Shown piece by piece: positions 53,392-62,017 of a DNA stretch of 64,000 nucleotides. Each line of letters opens with the position of its first letter. Within the stretch, counting starts at the first letter, position 1. The notes under the pieces were generated by a model. That model saw only the letters and a list, made by a program, of their open reading frames with translations. It did not search any database and was not told the DNA's origin. The position numbers and the translations under genes are program-made. Location: assembly GCA_937988775.1 (NCBI GenBank), contig CALKHP010000030.1, forward strand, positions 62,001-126,000. The letters are read 5' to 3'. Source of the DNA: an uncultured Alphaproteobacteria bacterium. Lineage in GTDB: Bacteria; Pseudomonadota; Alphaproteobacteria; Rhizobiales; Beijerinckiaceae.

Positions 53392-55272
53392 CTACCCTTG
53401 CAGCCCCTTGCTCAGCACCTTCGCCAGCCGTTGCGAGAAGGCGCGCGCGTCGGCCGGGCGCTCGCCGTCGAGGATACGGGCCTCGTCGAGCAGGAGGTGC
53501 GCCGCATCGGCCTTGAAGCTTTCATCCGCCGCGCCGGCCAGCGCCACGACGAGGGCATGGCGCGGGTTGATCTCGAGGATCGGCTTGGCGGAGGCATCGA
53601 GCCGGCCCGCGGCGGCGAGCAGGCGCTCGAACTGCCGATCGGGCCCGTTCTCGGGCGCGACGAGACAGACGGCACTCTCGGTGAGGCGATCGGAGGCGCG
53701 CACGTCGGCGACCGCATCGCCAAGCGTCAGCTTCACGAAGGCCACGAAATCCGTGATGCCGGAATCGGTTGCCGCCGGCTTCTCATCCTTGTCGAGAAGC
53801 GGGATCAATGCCAGATCGGCCGCTCCCTGCGTCACGGATTTCAGCGGCTTGCCCTCGAATTCAGGCGTGCCCGCCACCCAGAAACTGTCGACCGGATCGC
53901 TCAGCAGCAGCACCTCGATGCCGCGCGCGCGAAACCCTTCAAGCTGCGGCGAGGCTTCGAGCCGGGCAAGATCGTCGCCGGCCAGCACATAGATCGCCGT
54001 CTGGTTTTCCTTCAGCGCGCCGAGATAATCCTTCAGGCCGCGCCACCCGCCGGCCGAAGTCGTGGTCTTGAAGCGGGCAAGACCGAGAAGCTGGTCGCGG
54101 CGCTCGTAATCCTCGTACAGCCCTTCCTTGATGACCGTGCCGAAATTCTCCCAGATCGCGGCGAACCTGGCGGCGTCGCTGTCGGCGAGCTTGACGAGAT
54201 CGGCCAGGATGCGGTTGGTGACGCCTTTCCTGACCGCCGCGAGGAGCGGGCTGTCCTGGATCATCTCGCGCGAGACATTCAGCGGCAGGTCGGCGGAATC
54301 GACGATGCCGCGCACGAAGCGCAGATAACGCGGCAGCAACTCGGCCTCATCGGTGATGAAGACGCGTTTGACGTAGAGCTTCATGCGGCCGGCGCGATCG
54401 ACATCGAACAGGTCGAACGGCCGCGAGCCCGGCACGAAGGCGAGCGCGGCATATTCATGCCGGCCCTCGGCGCGGAAATGGATCGTCTCGGCCGGCTCGT
54501 CATACTGGCCGGCAATGCTGCGATAAAAGTCGGTATACTCTTCCTTGCTGATCTCGGCCTTGGGCCTCGTCCACAGCGCCGCGCCGTCGGCAATCTGCGC
54601 CGGCTCTTCGCCGGGCTTGGAGAGAAGCGAGATCGGCACCGGCACATGGCCCGATTGTGCCTTGATGATGCGCTCCAGCGTGTGGCGCTCGGCATAGGTT
54701 TTAGCGGCCTCGGCGAGGTGAAGCACGACGCGCGTGCCGCGCGGCGGCGCATCCTCAAGTGCGGCCGGTGCAACCGAGAATTCGCCCTTGCCGTCGGACG
54801 ACCACAACCACGCCTCGTCGCTGCCCGCACGGCGCGACAACACATCCACCCGATCGGCGACCATGAAGGCCGAATAGAAGCCGACGCCGAACTGGCCAAT
54901 GAGCTGGGCGCCCTCCTTGGCCTGCGCCGCCTCGACACGCTCCATGAAGGCGCGCGTGCCGGAGCGCGCGATGGTGCCGAGCGCCTCGACCATGTCGTCG
55001 CGGCTCATGCCGATGCCGTTATCCTCGATGGTCAGGCGCCGGTTTTCCGCATTGATCCCAACGAGAATGCGCAGCTTGCCGTCATCGCCAAGCAGGGCAG
55101 GCTCCGCGATCGCCTCGTAGCGCAGCTTCTCGCAGGCATCCGCCGCGTTGGAGATCAGTTCGCGCAGGAAGACGTCTTTGTCGGAATAGACCGCGTGCAC
55201 CATTATGTGCAGCAGGCGGGAAACATCGGCCTCGAAAGCGCGGCTCTCGGTTCTGTTGGGCGCGTCGGTCAT
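53392..55272 (-). CDS. htpG: Chaperone HtpG (Hsp90)
   Basis: ATP-dependent chaperone of 626 aa, cytoplasmic. The N-terminal GHKL ATPase has the catalytic Glu in FLRELISNAADAC, DNGIGMSRDD and GQFGVGFYSAF. The middle domain has the catalytic Arg region (SADLPLNVSREMIQDSP), and a C-terminal dimerisation domain follows. It starts at the ATG at 55272, 228 bp inside a longer open frame. The 94-bp gap to panB presumably carries its promoter; no CIRCE element was seen. Confidence 0.96.
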   Translation of the reverse strand: MTDAPNRTESRAFEADVSRLLHIMVHAVYSDKDVFLRELISNAADACEKLRYEAIAEPALLGDDGKLRILVGINAENRRLTIEDNGIGMSRDDMVEALGTIARSGTRAFMERVEAAQAKEGAQLIGQFGVGFYSAFMVADRVDVLSRRAGSDEAWLWSSDGKGEFSVAPAALEDAPPRGTRVVLHLAEAAKTYAERHTLERIIKAQSGHVPVPISLLSKPGEEPAQIADGAALWTRPKAEISKEEYTDFYRSIAGQYDEPAETIHFRAEGRHEYAALAFVPGSRPFDLFDVDRAGRMKLYVKRVFITDEAELLPRYLRFVRGIVDSADLPLNVSREMIQDSPLLAAVRKGVTNRILADLVKLADSDAARFAAIWENFGTVIKEGLYEDYERRDQLLGLARFKTTTSAGGWRGLKDYLGALKENQTAIYVLAGDDLARLEASPQLEGFRARGIEVLLLSDPVDSFWVAGTPEFEGKPLKSVTQGAADLALIPLLDKDEKPAATDSGITDFVAFVKLTLGDAVADVRASDRLTESAVCLVAPENGPDRQFERLLAAAGRLDASAKPILEINPRHALVVALAGAADESFKADAAHLLLDEARILDGERPADARAFSQRLAKVLSKGLQG

Positions 55273-55366
55273 CGGTTCGGCAAGCCTCGTGCGGTGCTGA
55301 TCACTCAGCACCGGACATGGCCGGCAAAAGGCGATTTTGCAAGAGCCGAGGGAGTACTGGCGCCGT

Positions 55367-56182
55367 CTAGTAGCTCTGTTCGGCGCCGGGGAAGGTCTTC
55401 GCCTTGACGGCGGCGACATAGGCCGCGACCGCGCCGGCAATGCTGCCGCCCTCCGGCATGAAATCCTTGGAGAAGCGCGGCTTCTTGCCGGGATAGACAC
55501 CGATCATGTCATAGAGCACCAGCACCTGGCCGTGGCAGTCGACGCCGCCGCCAATGCCGATCGTCGCCATGGTGCTGGTGGCGCTGGTGATCTCGGCGGC
55601 GAGCGCCGCCGGCACCATTTCCAGCACCGCGGCACTGGCGCCGGCCTGTTCCAGCGCCAGCGCGTCGGCTTTCAGGGTCTGGGCGGCCGCGTCGAGCTTG
55701 CCCTGCACGCGGTAGCCGCCGAGTTGGTGCACGGCCTGCGGCGTCAGGCCGATATGGGCGCAGACCGGCACGCCGCGTTCGACCAGGAAGCGCACGATCC
55801 CGGCCGTGTAGGCGCCGCCCTCGAGCTTGATCATATGCGCGCCGGCCTTGAGAAAGCGCGCGGCATTGCGCATCGCCTGCTCAGGCCCCTCATGGTAGGA
55901 GCCAAACGGCATGTCGGCCACGACGAAGGCCCGCCTGACACCCCGCACCACGCAGGCGGTGTGATACTCCATCTGCTCGACGGTGACCGGCAGCGTGGAG
56001 CTATGGCCCTGCACGACATTGCCCATCGAATCGCCGACCAGCAACATCTCGACGCCGGCCTCGTCGAGCACGCTCGCGAAGCTCGAATCGTAGCAGGTCA
56101 GCATGGTGATCTTCTCACCCGCCGCCCGCATGCGCGCAAAATCGCCAAGCCGCAGCGGCTTCGTGTCCGTCAAATAAGCCAA
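55367..56182 (-). CDS. panB: 3-methyl-2-oxobutanoate hydroxymethyltransferase
   Basis: First enzyme of pantothenate synthesis: it transfers a hydroxymethyl group from 5,10-methylene-THF to 2-oxoisovalerate, giving ketopantoate. The (beta/alpha)8 fold motifs are seen: ITMLTCYDSSFASVLDEAG, LVGDSMGNVVQGH with the Mg-binding Asp, FGSYHEG and KLEGG. A TTG at 56182 with GGGGGA seven bases upstream gives 271 aa, the usual length; the ATG at 56302 would add 40 atypical residues. No panC is adjacent. Confidence 0.92.
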   Translation of the reverse strand: MAYLTDTKPLRLGDFARMRAAGEKITMLTCYDSSFASVLDEAGVEMLLVGDSMGNVVQGHSSTLPVTVEQMEYHTACVVRGVRRAFVVADMPFGSYHEGPEQAMRNAARFLKAGAHMIKLEGGAYTAGIVRFLVERGVPVCAHIGLTPQAVHQLGGYRVQGKLDAAAQTLKADALALEQAGASAAVLEMVPAALAAEITSATSTMATIGIGGGVDCHGQVLVLYDMIGVYPGKKPRFSKDFMPEGGSIAGAVAAYVAAVKAKTFPGAEQSY

Positions 56183-56432
56183 GAGCGCATCCCCCAAGTC
56201 AATGCCATGCGCCTGCACTTGCCATGTTCCGGCGGCAATGACCACCGCGACGGCGCGCCGCCACAGCGAAACCGGGCGATGCCAGGTCAACCGACCCGAC
56301 ATAACCTGATGAATTTGCGAGACGATTCAACATGACACAAGTTCGCGACAGACGAACGCGTGCTAATGCTTGCTCCCCACGCCAAGATTTTCTATAGGTC
56401 TGCCCTCGCGAGCGCATCCCGCGCTTTCGACC

Positions 56433-56508
56433 GCGCCCTTCGTCTAGCGGTCTAGGACGTTGCCCTTTCACGGCAAAAACACGGGTTCGAGTCCCGTAGG
56501 GCGCGCCA
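56433..56508 (+). tRNA. tRNA-Glu (TTC anticodon)
   Basis: A 76-nt cloverleaf: acceptor GCGCCCT/AGGGCGC, anticodon arm TTGCC-CTTTCAC-GGCAA giving TTC, T-arm GGGTTCGAGTCCC and encoded CCA. It marks the change from core genes on the left to a catabolic block on the right. Confidence 0.97.
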
Positions 56509-56756
56509 GTCTCTGGCGGCGTCGCATTTTCTCTACACAACAATAACTTATCCCTCTTCGACCGAGGGTTCTCCCCCAGAAACGGGGGTAAGTGCTCCCC
56601 ATTTCTGATGGCGCCCTGACCGCCCGTTTCAGTCAGGCAACGAGCCGGTGCCGTAACGCATCAGCCACCGACATGAACGGGTAGCCGGGGATAAGGGTGC
56701 TCGCCTCGCAACCCAGAACGAAGAGCATCGCGCCGGTAGGCGTGCCGATACCCGTC

Positions 56757-57527
56757 CTAGCTGGGCTTCACGAATGGCGCGAATGAGATACCCGCCGCCT
56801 CCAATGCTGCGCGAACCTCGGCGGCCATGCGCTGCGCACCCGGGCTGTCGCCATGAACGCAGATCGACTGGGCCTCAAGACGGATCGCCGGGCCATCGAT
56901 TGTCGGCATCAGGCCCTTCGACATGAAAGCGACGAGACGGTGCGCGGCAACTCCCGCATCGTGGATCACGGCACCTTCCCGCGAGCGCGGCACCAACTGG
57001 CCATCCGCGAGATAGGCCCGGTCGGCATAGATCTCGCTGAAGACTGCCAGCCCGGCCTCGCGCCCTGCGCGTTCCAGCGTCGTGCCGGAGATGGCGAGGA
57101 TGGCGAGGTCTGGGCAGACGGCGCGGGTCGCACGCGCAATGGCCGCAGCAGCGGAATGATCGACGGCGGCCCAGTTGTTGAGCGCGCCATGTGGCTTGAC
57201 GTAGCGCACCGCGACCCCCGCAAGGGCAGCCGCTCCCATCAGGGCACCGATCTGTGTCGCCACAAGCTGCTCGACCTCGGTGGCCGACATCGGAATGAGG
57301 CGCCGGCCGAAGCCTTCCCGGTCGGCGAAGCCGGGATGGGCGCCGACAACGACCGCGCGCTCACGGGCGAGCGTCAGCGTCTCGACCATGGTCGCGGGAT
57401 CGCCGGCATGGCCGCCGCAGGCAATGTTGGCGCTCGTCACGATGTCGAGGACGGCAGCATCGTTGCCCATTTTCCAGGGGCCGAACCCCTCGCCGAGGTC
57501 CGAGTTGAGATCAATGGTCCGCATCAT
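56757..57527 (-). CDS. pxpA: 5-oxoprolinase subunit PxpA
   Basis: LamB/YcsF-family subunit of 256 aa, part of the ATP-dependent PxpABC enzyme that opens 5-oxoproline (pyroglutamate) to glutamate. Signature: DLNSDLGEGFGPWKMGND, NIACGGHAGDP, VGAHPGFADREGFGRR and YVKPHGALNN. It is separated from pxpB-pxpC by an aminotransferase gene, so the usual pxpBCA order is interrupted. An 85-bp spacer lies between it and the aminotransferase, with a GGCGCC/GGCGCC inverted repeat near 57571-57593. Confidence 0.95.
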   Translation of the reverse strand: MMRTIDLNSDLGEGFGPWKMGNDAAVLDIVTSANIACGGHAGDPATMVETLTLARERAVVVGAHPGFADREGFGRRLIPMSATEVEQLVATQIGALMGAAALAGVAVRYVKPHGALNNWAAVDHSAAAAIARATRAVCPDLAILAISGTTLERAGREAGLAVFSEIYADRAYLADGQLVPRSREGAVIHDAGVAAHRLVAFMSKGLMPTIDGPAIRLEAQSICVHGDSPGAQRMAAEVRAALEAAGISFAPFVKPS

Positions 57528-57612
57528 GGCATAGCTCCTGGTTCAGGACGCCGTCAGGCATGAAAAGAAAGGCGCCGTGGTCGTTCCGGCGCCGGGAGTG
57601 GCAAGGCTCATT

Positions 57613-58830
57613 CTATCGCCGATACCTGTCCAGCATCTCGACAATACGGTCGACGGCCGCCAAAGCGGCGTCATGATCCTGGGAGAAGTTGAGGCGGATG
57701 CTGTCGCCGGAGCGTGTGCCGAACTGGTTGCCGGAGGCGACAATCACATTCGCCTGGAGCCGCAGGATATGGACAAAATCACCGAGCGGGACGGTGAGTT
57801 CCGGCAGGCGCGGAAACACGTAGCTGCCACCTTGCGGCGTGCGTATCCGGACACCCCTGGCGGCGGCGAAACGCTGGACGATACCGTCCCGAATTGCCTG
57901 GTGGAGGGCGATACGCTGCTCGATCCAGCCCTCGGGCTCGGCAAACCAGGTCCGCAAGGCCGCCTGATTGTAGCCGGCGGCGCGCAGAGAAACGATGGCC
58001 TGGAGCTTTTCCATGCGTTCCACGATGTGAGGCGCTCCAAAGGCGACGCCGAGGCGGAAACCGCTCAGCGACTCGGTCTTGGACGGCCCCATCAACGTCA
58101 GGACCTGGTTTGGATCGATATCCTCGGCGCTCAGGTGATGATAGACCTCGCCGCTGTAAAGCAGGCGTGAGTAGAGCTGATCGGCAATGATCGTGATGCC
58201 ATACTGCGTGGCGAGCCGTGCAATGCCATTGACCTCCTCGGCGGAATAAACCGCGCCGATGGGATTGTTGGGGTTCGAGAACAGCATCACCTTCACGCCG
58301 ACCTTGAAAGCGTCCTCCAGTTGCTGCAGATCGAGGCCGGCACCGCTCCCGTTGCCGAAATAGGCGAGATCAATGGGAACGACCTCCCCCTCCATGAACT
58401 CGACCAGCTTGCGGTTGGCGAAGTAGTCCGGCTGGATGACCGCCACCTTGGTGCCGCGCGCAACCATCGAGGCGACCGCGAGAAAGAGCGCGCCCTGCGT
58501 GCCATTGGTGATGATCAGGTTGTCGGCGCCCAAGGTCGAGACGCCGGTGAAAGCCGCCAGCCTTCCCGCAAGCGCCGAGCGGATATCGGCGCTGCCGAGA
58601 TATTCGGTATAGGCCTGCGCGCCACCAGCGCGAAAACCCTCAAGGAATTCGTCGAGCGCGGCGGGAACCGGCGTGAATGCATCGACATCGCCGTGCGAAA
58701 AATCCACCCGACGGTCGTGGATCTTGTCGCCGCGCAGCGAAAGGGCGGCTTCGGAAATGTGAAGGCGCACCTCCTGCCCCGGTGCATCGGCAGTTCCCAG
58801 CTTCGCGAATTTCTGGCTCAGCAAGTCCAT
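57613..58830 (-). CDS. PLP-dependent aminotransferase (class I/II)
   Basis: Fold-type I enzyme of 405 aa. The PLP Lys is in GPSKTESLSGFRLG; SNPNNPIG, IADQLYSRLLY and the C-terminal substrate Arg (GDSIRLNFS) are visible. The closest described types are aspartate/aromatic or alanine-type transaminases; substrate is open. Being placed between pxpC and pxpA suggests it acts on a precursor or product of 5-oxoproline, for example a glutamate-derived 2-oxoacid. Preceded by AAGG. Unusual member of a pxp cluster. Confidence 0.88.
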   Translation of the reverse strand: MDLLSQKFAKLGTADAPGQEVRLHISEAALSLRGDKIHDRRVDFSHGDVDAFTPVPAALDEFLEGFRAGGAQAYTEYLGSADIRSALAGRLAAFTGVSTLGADNLIITNGTQGALFLAVASMVARGTKVAVIQPDYFANRKLVEFMEGEVVPIDLAYFGNGSGAGLDLQQLEDAFKVGVKVMLFSNPNNPIGAVYSAEEVNGIARLATQYGITIIADQLYSRLLYSGEVYHHLSAEDIDPNQVLTLMGPSKTESLSGFRLGVAFGAPHIVERMEKLQAIVSLRAAGYNQAALRTWFAEPEGWIEQRIALHQAIRDGIVQRFAAARGVRIRTPQGGSYVFPRLPELTVPLGDFVHILRLQANVIVASGNQFGTRSGDSIRLNFSQDHDAALAAVDRIVEMLDRYRR

Positions 58831-58918
58831 TGTACCAACCTTATATGTTTTCAGCTATCCCGCTGATGAGTTTGATCTTTTTGTTGCGATATTGTCGCCG
58901 GAGCGGGTATGCATCGCA

Positions 58919-59866
58919 TCACGGTGCCCCATGCTCCATCGCGCGAAATACGCGCGCCTGCGCCACGGCGAGGCGCTGGGCCTCGGCAAGCGCGATCCAT
59001 TCGAAGCGAAGCTGCCTTCCGGGCGCGAACTGCGCCAGGCGCGGCAGGTCCACCCAAGCGACATGCGCGATGCGCGGGTAGCCGCCGGATGTCTGGCAGT
59101 CCGCCATCAGGATAATGGGCTGCCCGTCGGGCGGCACCTGCACCGTCCCGGCGCTCACCGCCTCCGACAGCATGTCGACGGCGCGGATTCGACTGAGCGG
59201 CGTGCCTTTCAGGCGATAGCCCATGCGGTCGGACTGCGGCGAGATCTGATAGATGTCCGCGCCAAAGGCGCTGATGCTCTCCGGCGTGAACTTATCCTGC
59301 TCGCGGCCGGCAATGACGCGCAGCGGCGCGTCGAACTCCTGCACGATGCCGGTGGCGAAGGCGGGAAGGATGCCCGCAACCGGCAACTCGTGCCCCGACG
59401 CGCGCTTCAGCGGGATTGTCGTGTCCTTGCGCAGCGCCTTGCCGCCAAGCCCGCCAAAACCGGCGCGAATATTGGTGCTGGTGCTGCCCATCACAAGCTC
59501 CAGCGCATAGCCTCCCCGCACCGCGAGATAGGCGCGGATGCCTCTTTTCGACTCGCCGAAACTCAGGATATCGCCCGCCACGACACGGACGGCCTGGTTC
59601 AAGGGCATGGTGCCGCCGTTCAGCGTGGCCGACAGGTCAGCGCCGGAGAGGGCGATGCACATCGGCACGCCGAAGCGCAGGGTCGGGCCGAGAAGCGTGA
59701 TTTCAAGGGTAGCCAGACCTGAACGATTGCCCACGAGCCAGTTGGCGATGCGATGGGCGCGCTCGTCCATGACACCGTTCAGCGGCACGCCGAGATGCTG
59801 AAACCCGCGCCGCCCCAGATCCTGGAACGAGGATAGAAGGCCCGGCGCGATGACCTCGATGCTCAT
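58919..59866 (-). CDS. pxpC: 5-oxoprolinase subunit PxpC
   Basis: Biotin-dependent carboxyltransferase family (AHS2/KipA-like), 315 aa. Family motifs: IEVIAPGLLSSFQDLGRRGFQHLGVP, RRxYLAVRGGY-like IRAYLAVRGGYALEL, QSDRMGYRLKG and MADCQTSGGYPRIAHV. Together with PxpB it forms the ATP-phosphorylating part of 5-oxoprolinase. The start overlaps the pxpB stop (ATGA), so the two are coupled. Confidence 0.94.
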   Translation of the reverse strand: MSIEVIAPGLLSSFQDLGRRGFQHLGVPLNGVMDERAHRIANWLVGNRSGLATLEITLLGPTLRFGVPMCIALSGADLSATLNGGTMPLNQAVRVVAGDILSFGESKRGIRAYLAVRGGYALELVMGSTSTNIRAGFGGLGGKALRKDTTIPLKRASGHELPVAGILPAFATGIVQEFDAPLRVIAGREQDKFTPESISAFGADIYQISPQSDRMGYRLKGTPLSRIRAVDMLSEAVSAGTVQVPPDGQPIILMADCQTSGGYPRIAHVAWVDLPRLAQFAPGRQLRFEWIALAEAQRLAVAQARVFRAMEHGAP

Positions 59867-60648
59867 GGCCGCCCCTCCTGCTGCGATGCCAGGGCCTCGA
59901 ACTGCGAGCGGTCGATGGCGACAAAGCGAATCCTGTCACCCGCGACGACCAGCGACGGTTCGGCGCGGTAGGGGTCGAACATGATAAGCGGCGTGCGCCC
60001 GATGAGGTTCCAGCCACCGGGAAGCCGCGTCGGATAGATGACGCTCTGGCGATTGGCGACCGCGACGGTGCCGGCCGGCACCTCGGGGCGCGGGGAACTC
60101 CGCCGGCCGAGCGACAGGCGCGCATCGAAATAGCCGATATAGGGATGCCCGGGCGCGAACCCGACGGCCAGGACATCGACAGGCGCCGCCGTATGCAGCG
60201 CAATGACCTCTTGCGGGGTGAGGCCGCAAGCCTCGGCCAGTTCCTCGAGGTCCGGCCCGTACTCTCCGCCGTAGCATACGGGAATGGTGATATCCCGCCC
60301 AACCGCGGAGCGGTCGAGATCGAACGCAGCGATGAGCGCGGTGACCTGCTCGGCCAGGATCGCGTAGGGAGAGATCGCGTAAGGAGAGGTCGCGTAGGGA
60401 GATTTGCCCCCTCGCCGGTCCCTTGGCATGGCGGCCAGCACGCGCTCCGGTTGATAATGCAGCGTCACGCTGATCATGGCGGGGACGATGCCGTCGACGC
60501 CGGCCGGCAGATGATCCGCGAAGGCACGCGCAAGGGCCTGGCACCAGCCATTGGCGACCTTTGGATCGGCATGGGTGCACACGATCGCCAGCAGGCGATC
60601 TCCAGACGGGTGCAGGCTCCAGGTCGGCGCGTCAGGATTCGGCATCAT
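59863..60648 (-). CDS. pxpB: 5-oxoprolinase subunit PxpB, with internal triplicated pentapeptide
   Basis: AHS1/KipI-like subunit of 261 aa. The C-terminal domain is typical: CYGGEYGPDLEELAEACGL, VGFAPGHPYIGYFDARL and PGGWNLIGRTP. In the N-terminal domain at about residues 81-96 three pentapeptides (SPYAT, SPYAI, SPYAI) are encoded by a 15-bp tandem repeat not found in the family; the frame is kept. It overlaps pxpC downstream and a 67-codon ORF upstream, both by ATGA. The gene is likely functional, but the insert lies between the two halves of the N-terminal domain. Confidence 0.93.
   Translation of the reverse strand: MMPNPDAPTWSLHPSGDRLLAIVCTHADPKVANGWCQALARAFADHLPAGVDGIVPAMISVTLHYQPERVLAAMPRDRRGGKSPYATSPYAISPYAILAEQVTALIAAFDLDRSAVGRDITIPVCYGGEYGPDLEELAEACGLTPQEVIALHTAAPVDVLAVGFAPGHPYIGYFDARLSLGRRSSPRPEVPAGTVAVANRQSVIYPTRLPGGWNLIGRTPLIMFDPYRAEPSLVVAGDRIRFVAIDRSQFEALASQQEGRP
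60361..60405. repeat. 15-bp tandem repeat, three units, inside pxpB
   Basis: Units at 60361-60375, 60376-60390 and 60391-60405, all starting CGCGTA(G/A)GGAGA. They are near-identical and in frame, giving three SPYAx pentapeptides. Length changes by slippage would keep the frame. Confidence 0.9.
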
Positions 60649-60848
60649 GCCACGCCCGCGCGACGTTCGACGGCGCCTTCCGGCAGCGCGCCGCGTTCTC
60701 GGGCGGCCAGCAGCATATCGAGGTTTCCCGCGCGCATCGTCAGCGCTCGCCCACGGCGAAACCCGCGATGGATGTCGGGAAAACGGGACAGCGCTTCTCT
60801 ATATTCTCGGTCATCGTTCCAACGTCGAAAGGTTTTTATCGCCATCAT
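60645..60848 (-). CDS. Small ORF coupled to pxpB, unknown function
   Basis: A basic protein of 67 aa (FRRWNDDREYREALSRFPDI... and GFRRGRALTMRAGNLDML). No family recognised. The stop overlaps the ATG of pxpB (ATGA), the same coupling as pxpB-pxpC and the oxidoreductase pair, which argues that it is translated. It could also be a remnant of a larger gene or a leader peptide. Confidence 0.5.
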   Translation of the reverse strand: MMAIKTFRRWNDDREYREALSRFPDIHRGFRRGRALTMRAGNLDMLLAARERGALPEGAVERRAGVA

Positions 60849-60985
60849 CCTACGGAAGAAATTTCTGATGGAAAGCCATGCTATTTATTGCGACTGATTG
60901 ATATTTCTAATTAACGACAGGCCCTCGCTCCGCGCTGAGACAGAGAGCGGCAATCAGGAGGGTTTCGCATTGGCCTGCATCAATC

Positions 60986-61957
60986 TCAGCGCGGCAGGAT
61001 CATGCCTTTTTGCTGCGCGACAGCCGCTTGGAAGGCATAGGCCGCCACGGCGAGGTCGGCCAATGCGAAACCGCGAAAGATGAACATGGCGCGCTGGTCC
61101 GGCCGGCTGCGCAGCGGACCTGAGGCGGCGGACAATTCCGACAGATCCGCATGGAAGCTGCCCAATGCGCCAAGCGTGCCAAAAATCGGCGGATGTTCCG
61201 CCTGCTGCCGGTGATCGTCGGTGGCGAGAAGATCGAGTTTGTCCAGGCTCTCCGGAATCCAGCTGCGCGCGATGTCCACCGCCGAGACGAAGCTGCCCTC
61301 CGGCAGCCATGCCGCATCCAGGAAAGGGCGGAACCCGGAGCGCATCGGCACGGAGGTGACCAGGATATCGCTGGCCCGCACCACATCGCTGGCATCGGCA
61401 ATCGTCTCGACGGCGAAGCCGTTCCCGCGCGCATAGGTCGCGAACCGCTCCGTACTCGCGCGCCCCTTGCCGAAGGCGAGCACGCGCGAAAGCCCCGGCA
61501 GCAGGGCCTTCATGGCGTGCAGGTGAGCCCGGGCCTGGAGCCCGCAGCCAACGAAGCCGATCACCGCGCTGTCTGGGCGGGCGAGCGAGGCGGCGGCCGC
61601 CGCCGACATCGCCGCAGTGCGCAGCCCCGTCAGGCCATTGCCGTCAAGAATGGCGAGCAGGCGCCCGGACGCGAAATCGTTCAGGGCCATGAGGGCATCG
61701 ATATTGGCGCCCCCGCCGTCGGGAGAACGCGCCATGCCCAGCCATTTGGTCGCCGCCATGCCGATCTCGGCCGATGCGGCGCAGAGCGACTGGAACGCAT
61801 GCCCCGGGCCGATGTCCAGCGACAGCTTCGGCCTGCTCGCGCTTCGGTCCGTGGCATGGGCCTTGAACGCCGCCGTGACGCGGTGCCGGGCGATGACCGG
61901 ATCGAGCTGGAGCGCATCAATCTCCGAGCGGCTGAGATAAAGCACGGTTTCAGGCAT
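60986..61957 (-). CDS. Ornithine cyclodeaminase/mu-crystallin-family protein
   Basis: NAD(P)-binding protein of 323 aa. The dinucleotide motif is IGFVGCGLQARAHLHAM (GxGxQxxxH), the substrate segment is KWLGMARSP, and GNGLTGLRTAAMSAAAA contains the conserved RTAA. Family members are ornithine cyclodeaminase (ornithine to proline), alanine or lysine dehydrogenases, or delta-1-pyrroline-2-carboxylate reductase in hydroxyproline routes. Next to an opine/amine oxidase-like pair, either ornithine cyclodeaminase (opine routes) or pyrroline-carboxylate reductase is plausible. Confidence 0.88.
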   Translation of the reverse strand: MPETVLYLSRSEIDALQLDPVIARHRVTAAFKAHATDRSASRPKLSLDIGPGHAFQSLCAASAEIGMAATKWLGMARSPDGGGANIDALMALNDFASGRLLAILDGNGLTGLRTAAMSAAAAASLARPDSAVIGFVGCGLQARAHLHAMKALLPGLSRVLAFGKGRASTERFATYARGNGFAVETIADASDVVRASDILVTSVPMRSGFRPFLDAAWLPEGSFVSAVDIARSWIPESLDKLDLLATDDHRQQAEHPPIFGTLGALGSFHADLSELSAASGPLRSRPDQRAMFIFRGFALADLAVAAYAFQAAVAQQKGMILPR

Positions 61958-62017
61958 TGGGAGACCTTTTCGGACGGCATTGGGCCGGCGGCGCTGCGGC
62001 GAAGCGCGCGCCGCCGA

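Noticed and set aside
56600..56756. Open stretch after tRNA-Glu on the minus strand ending at 56633 as a gene remnant
   Set aside because: About 31-40 codons only, continues out of frame into pxpA, and matches no family I recognise.
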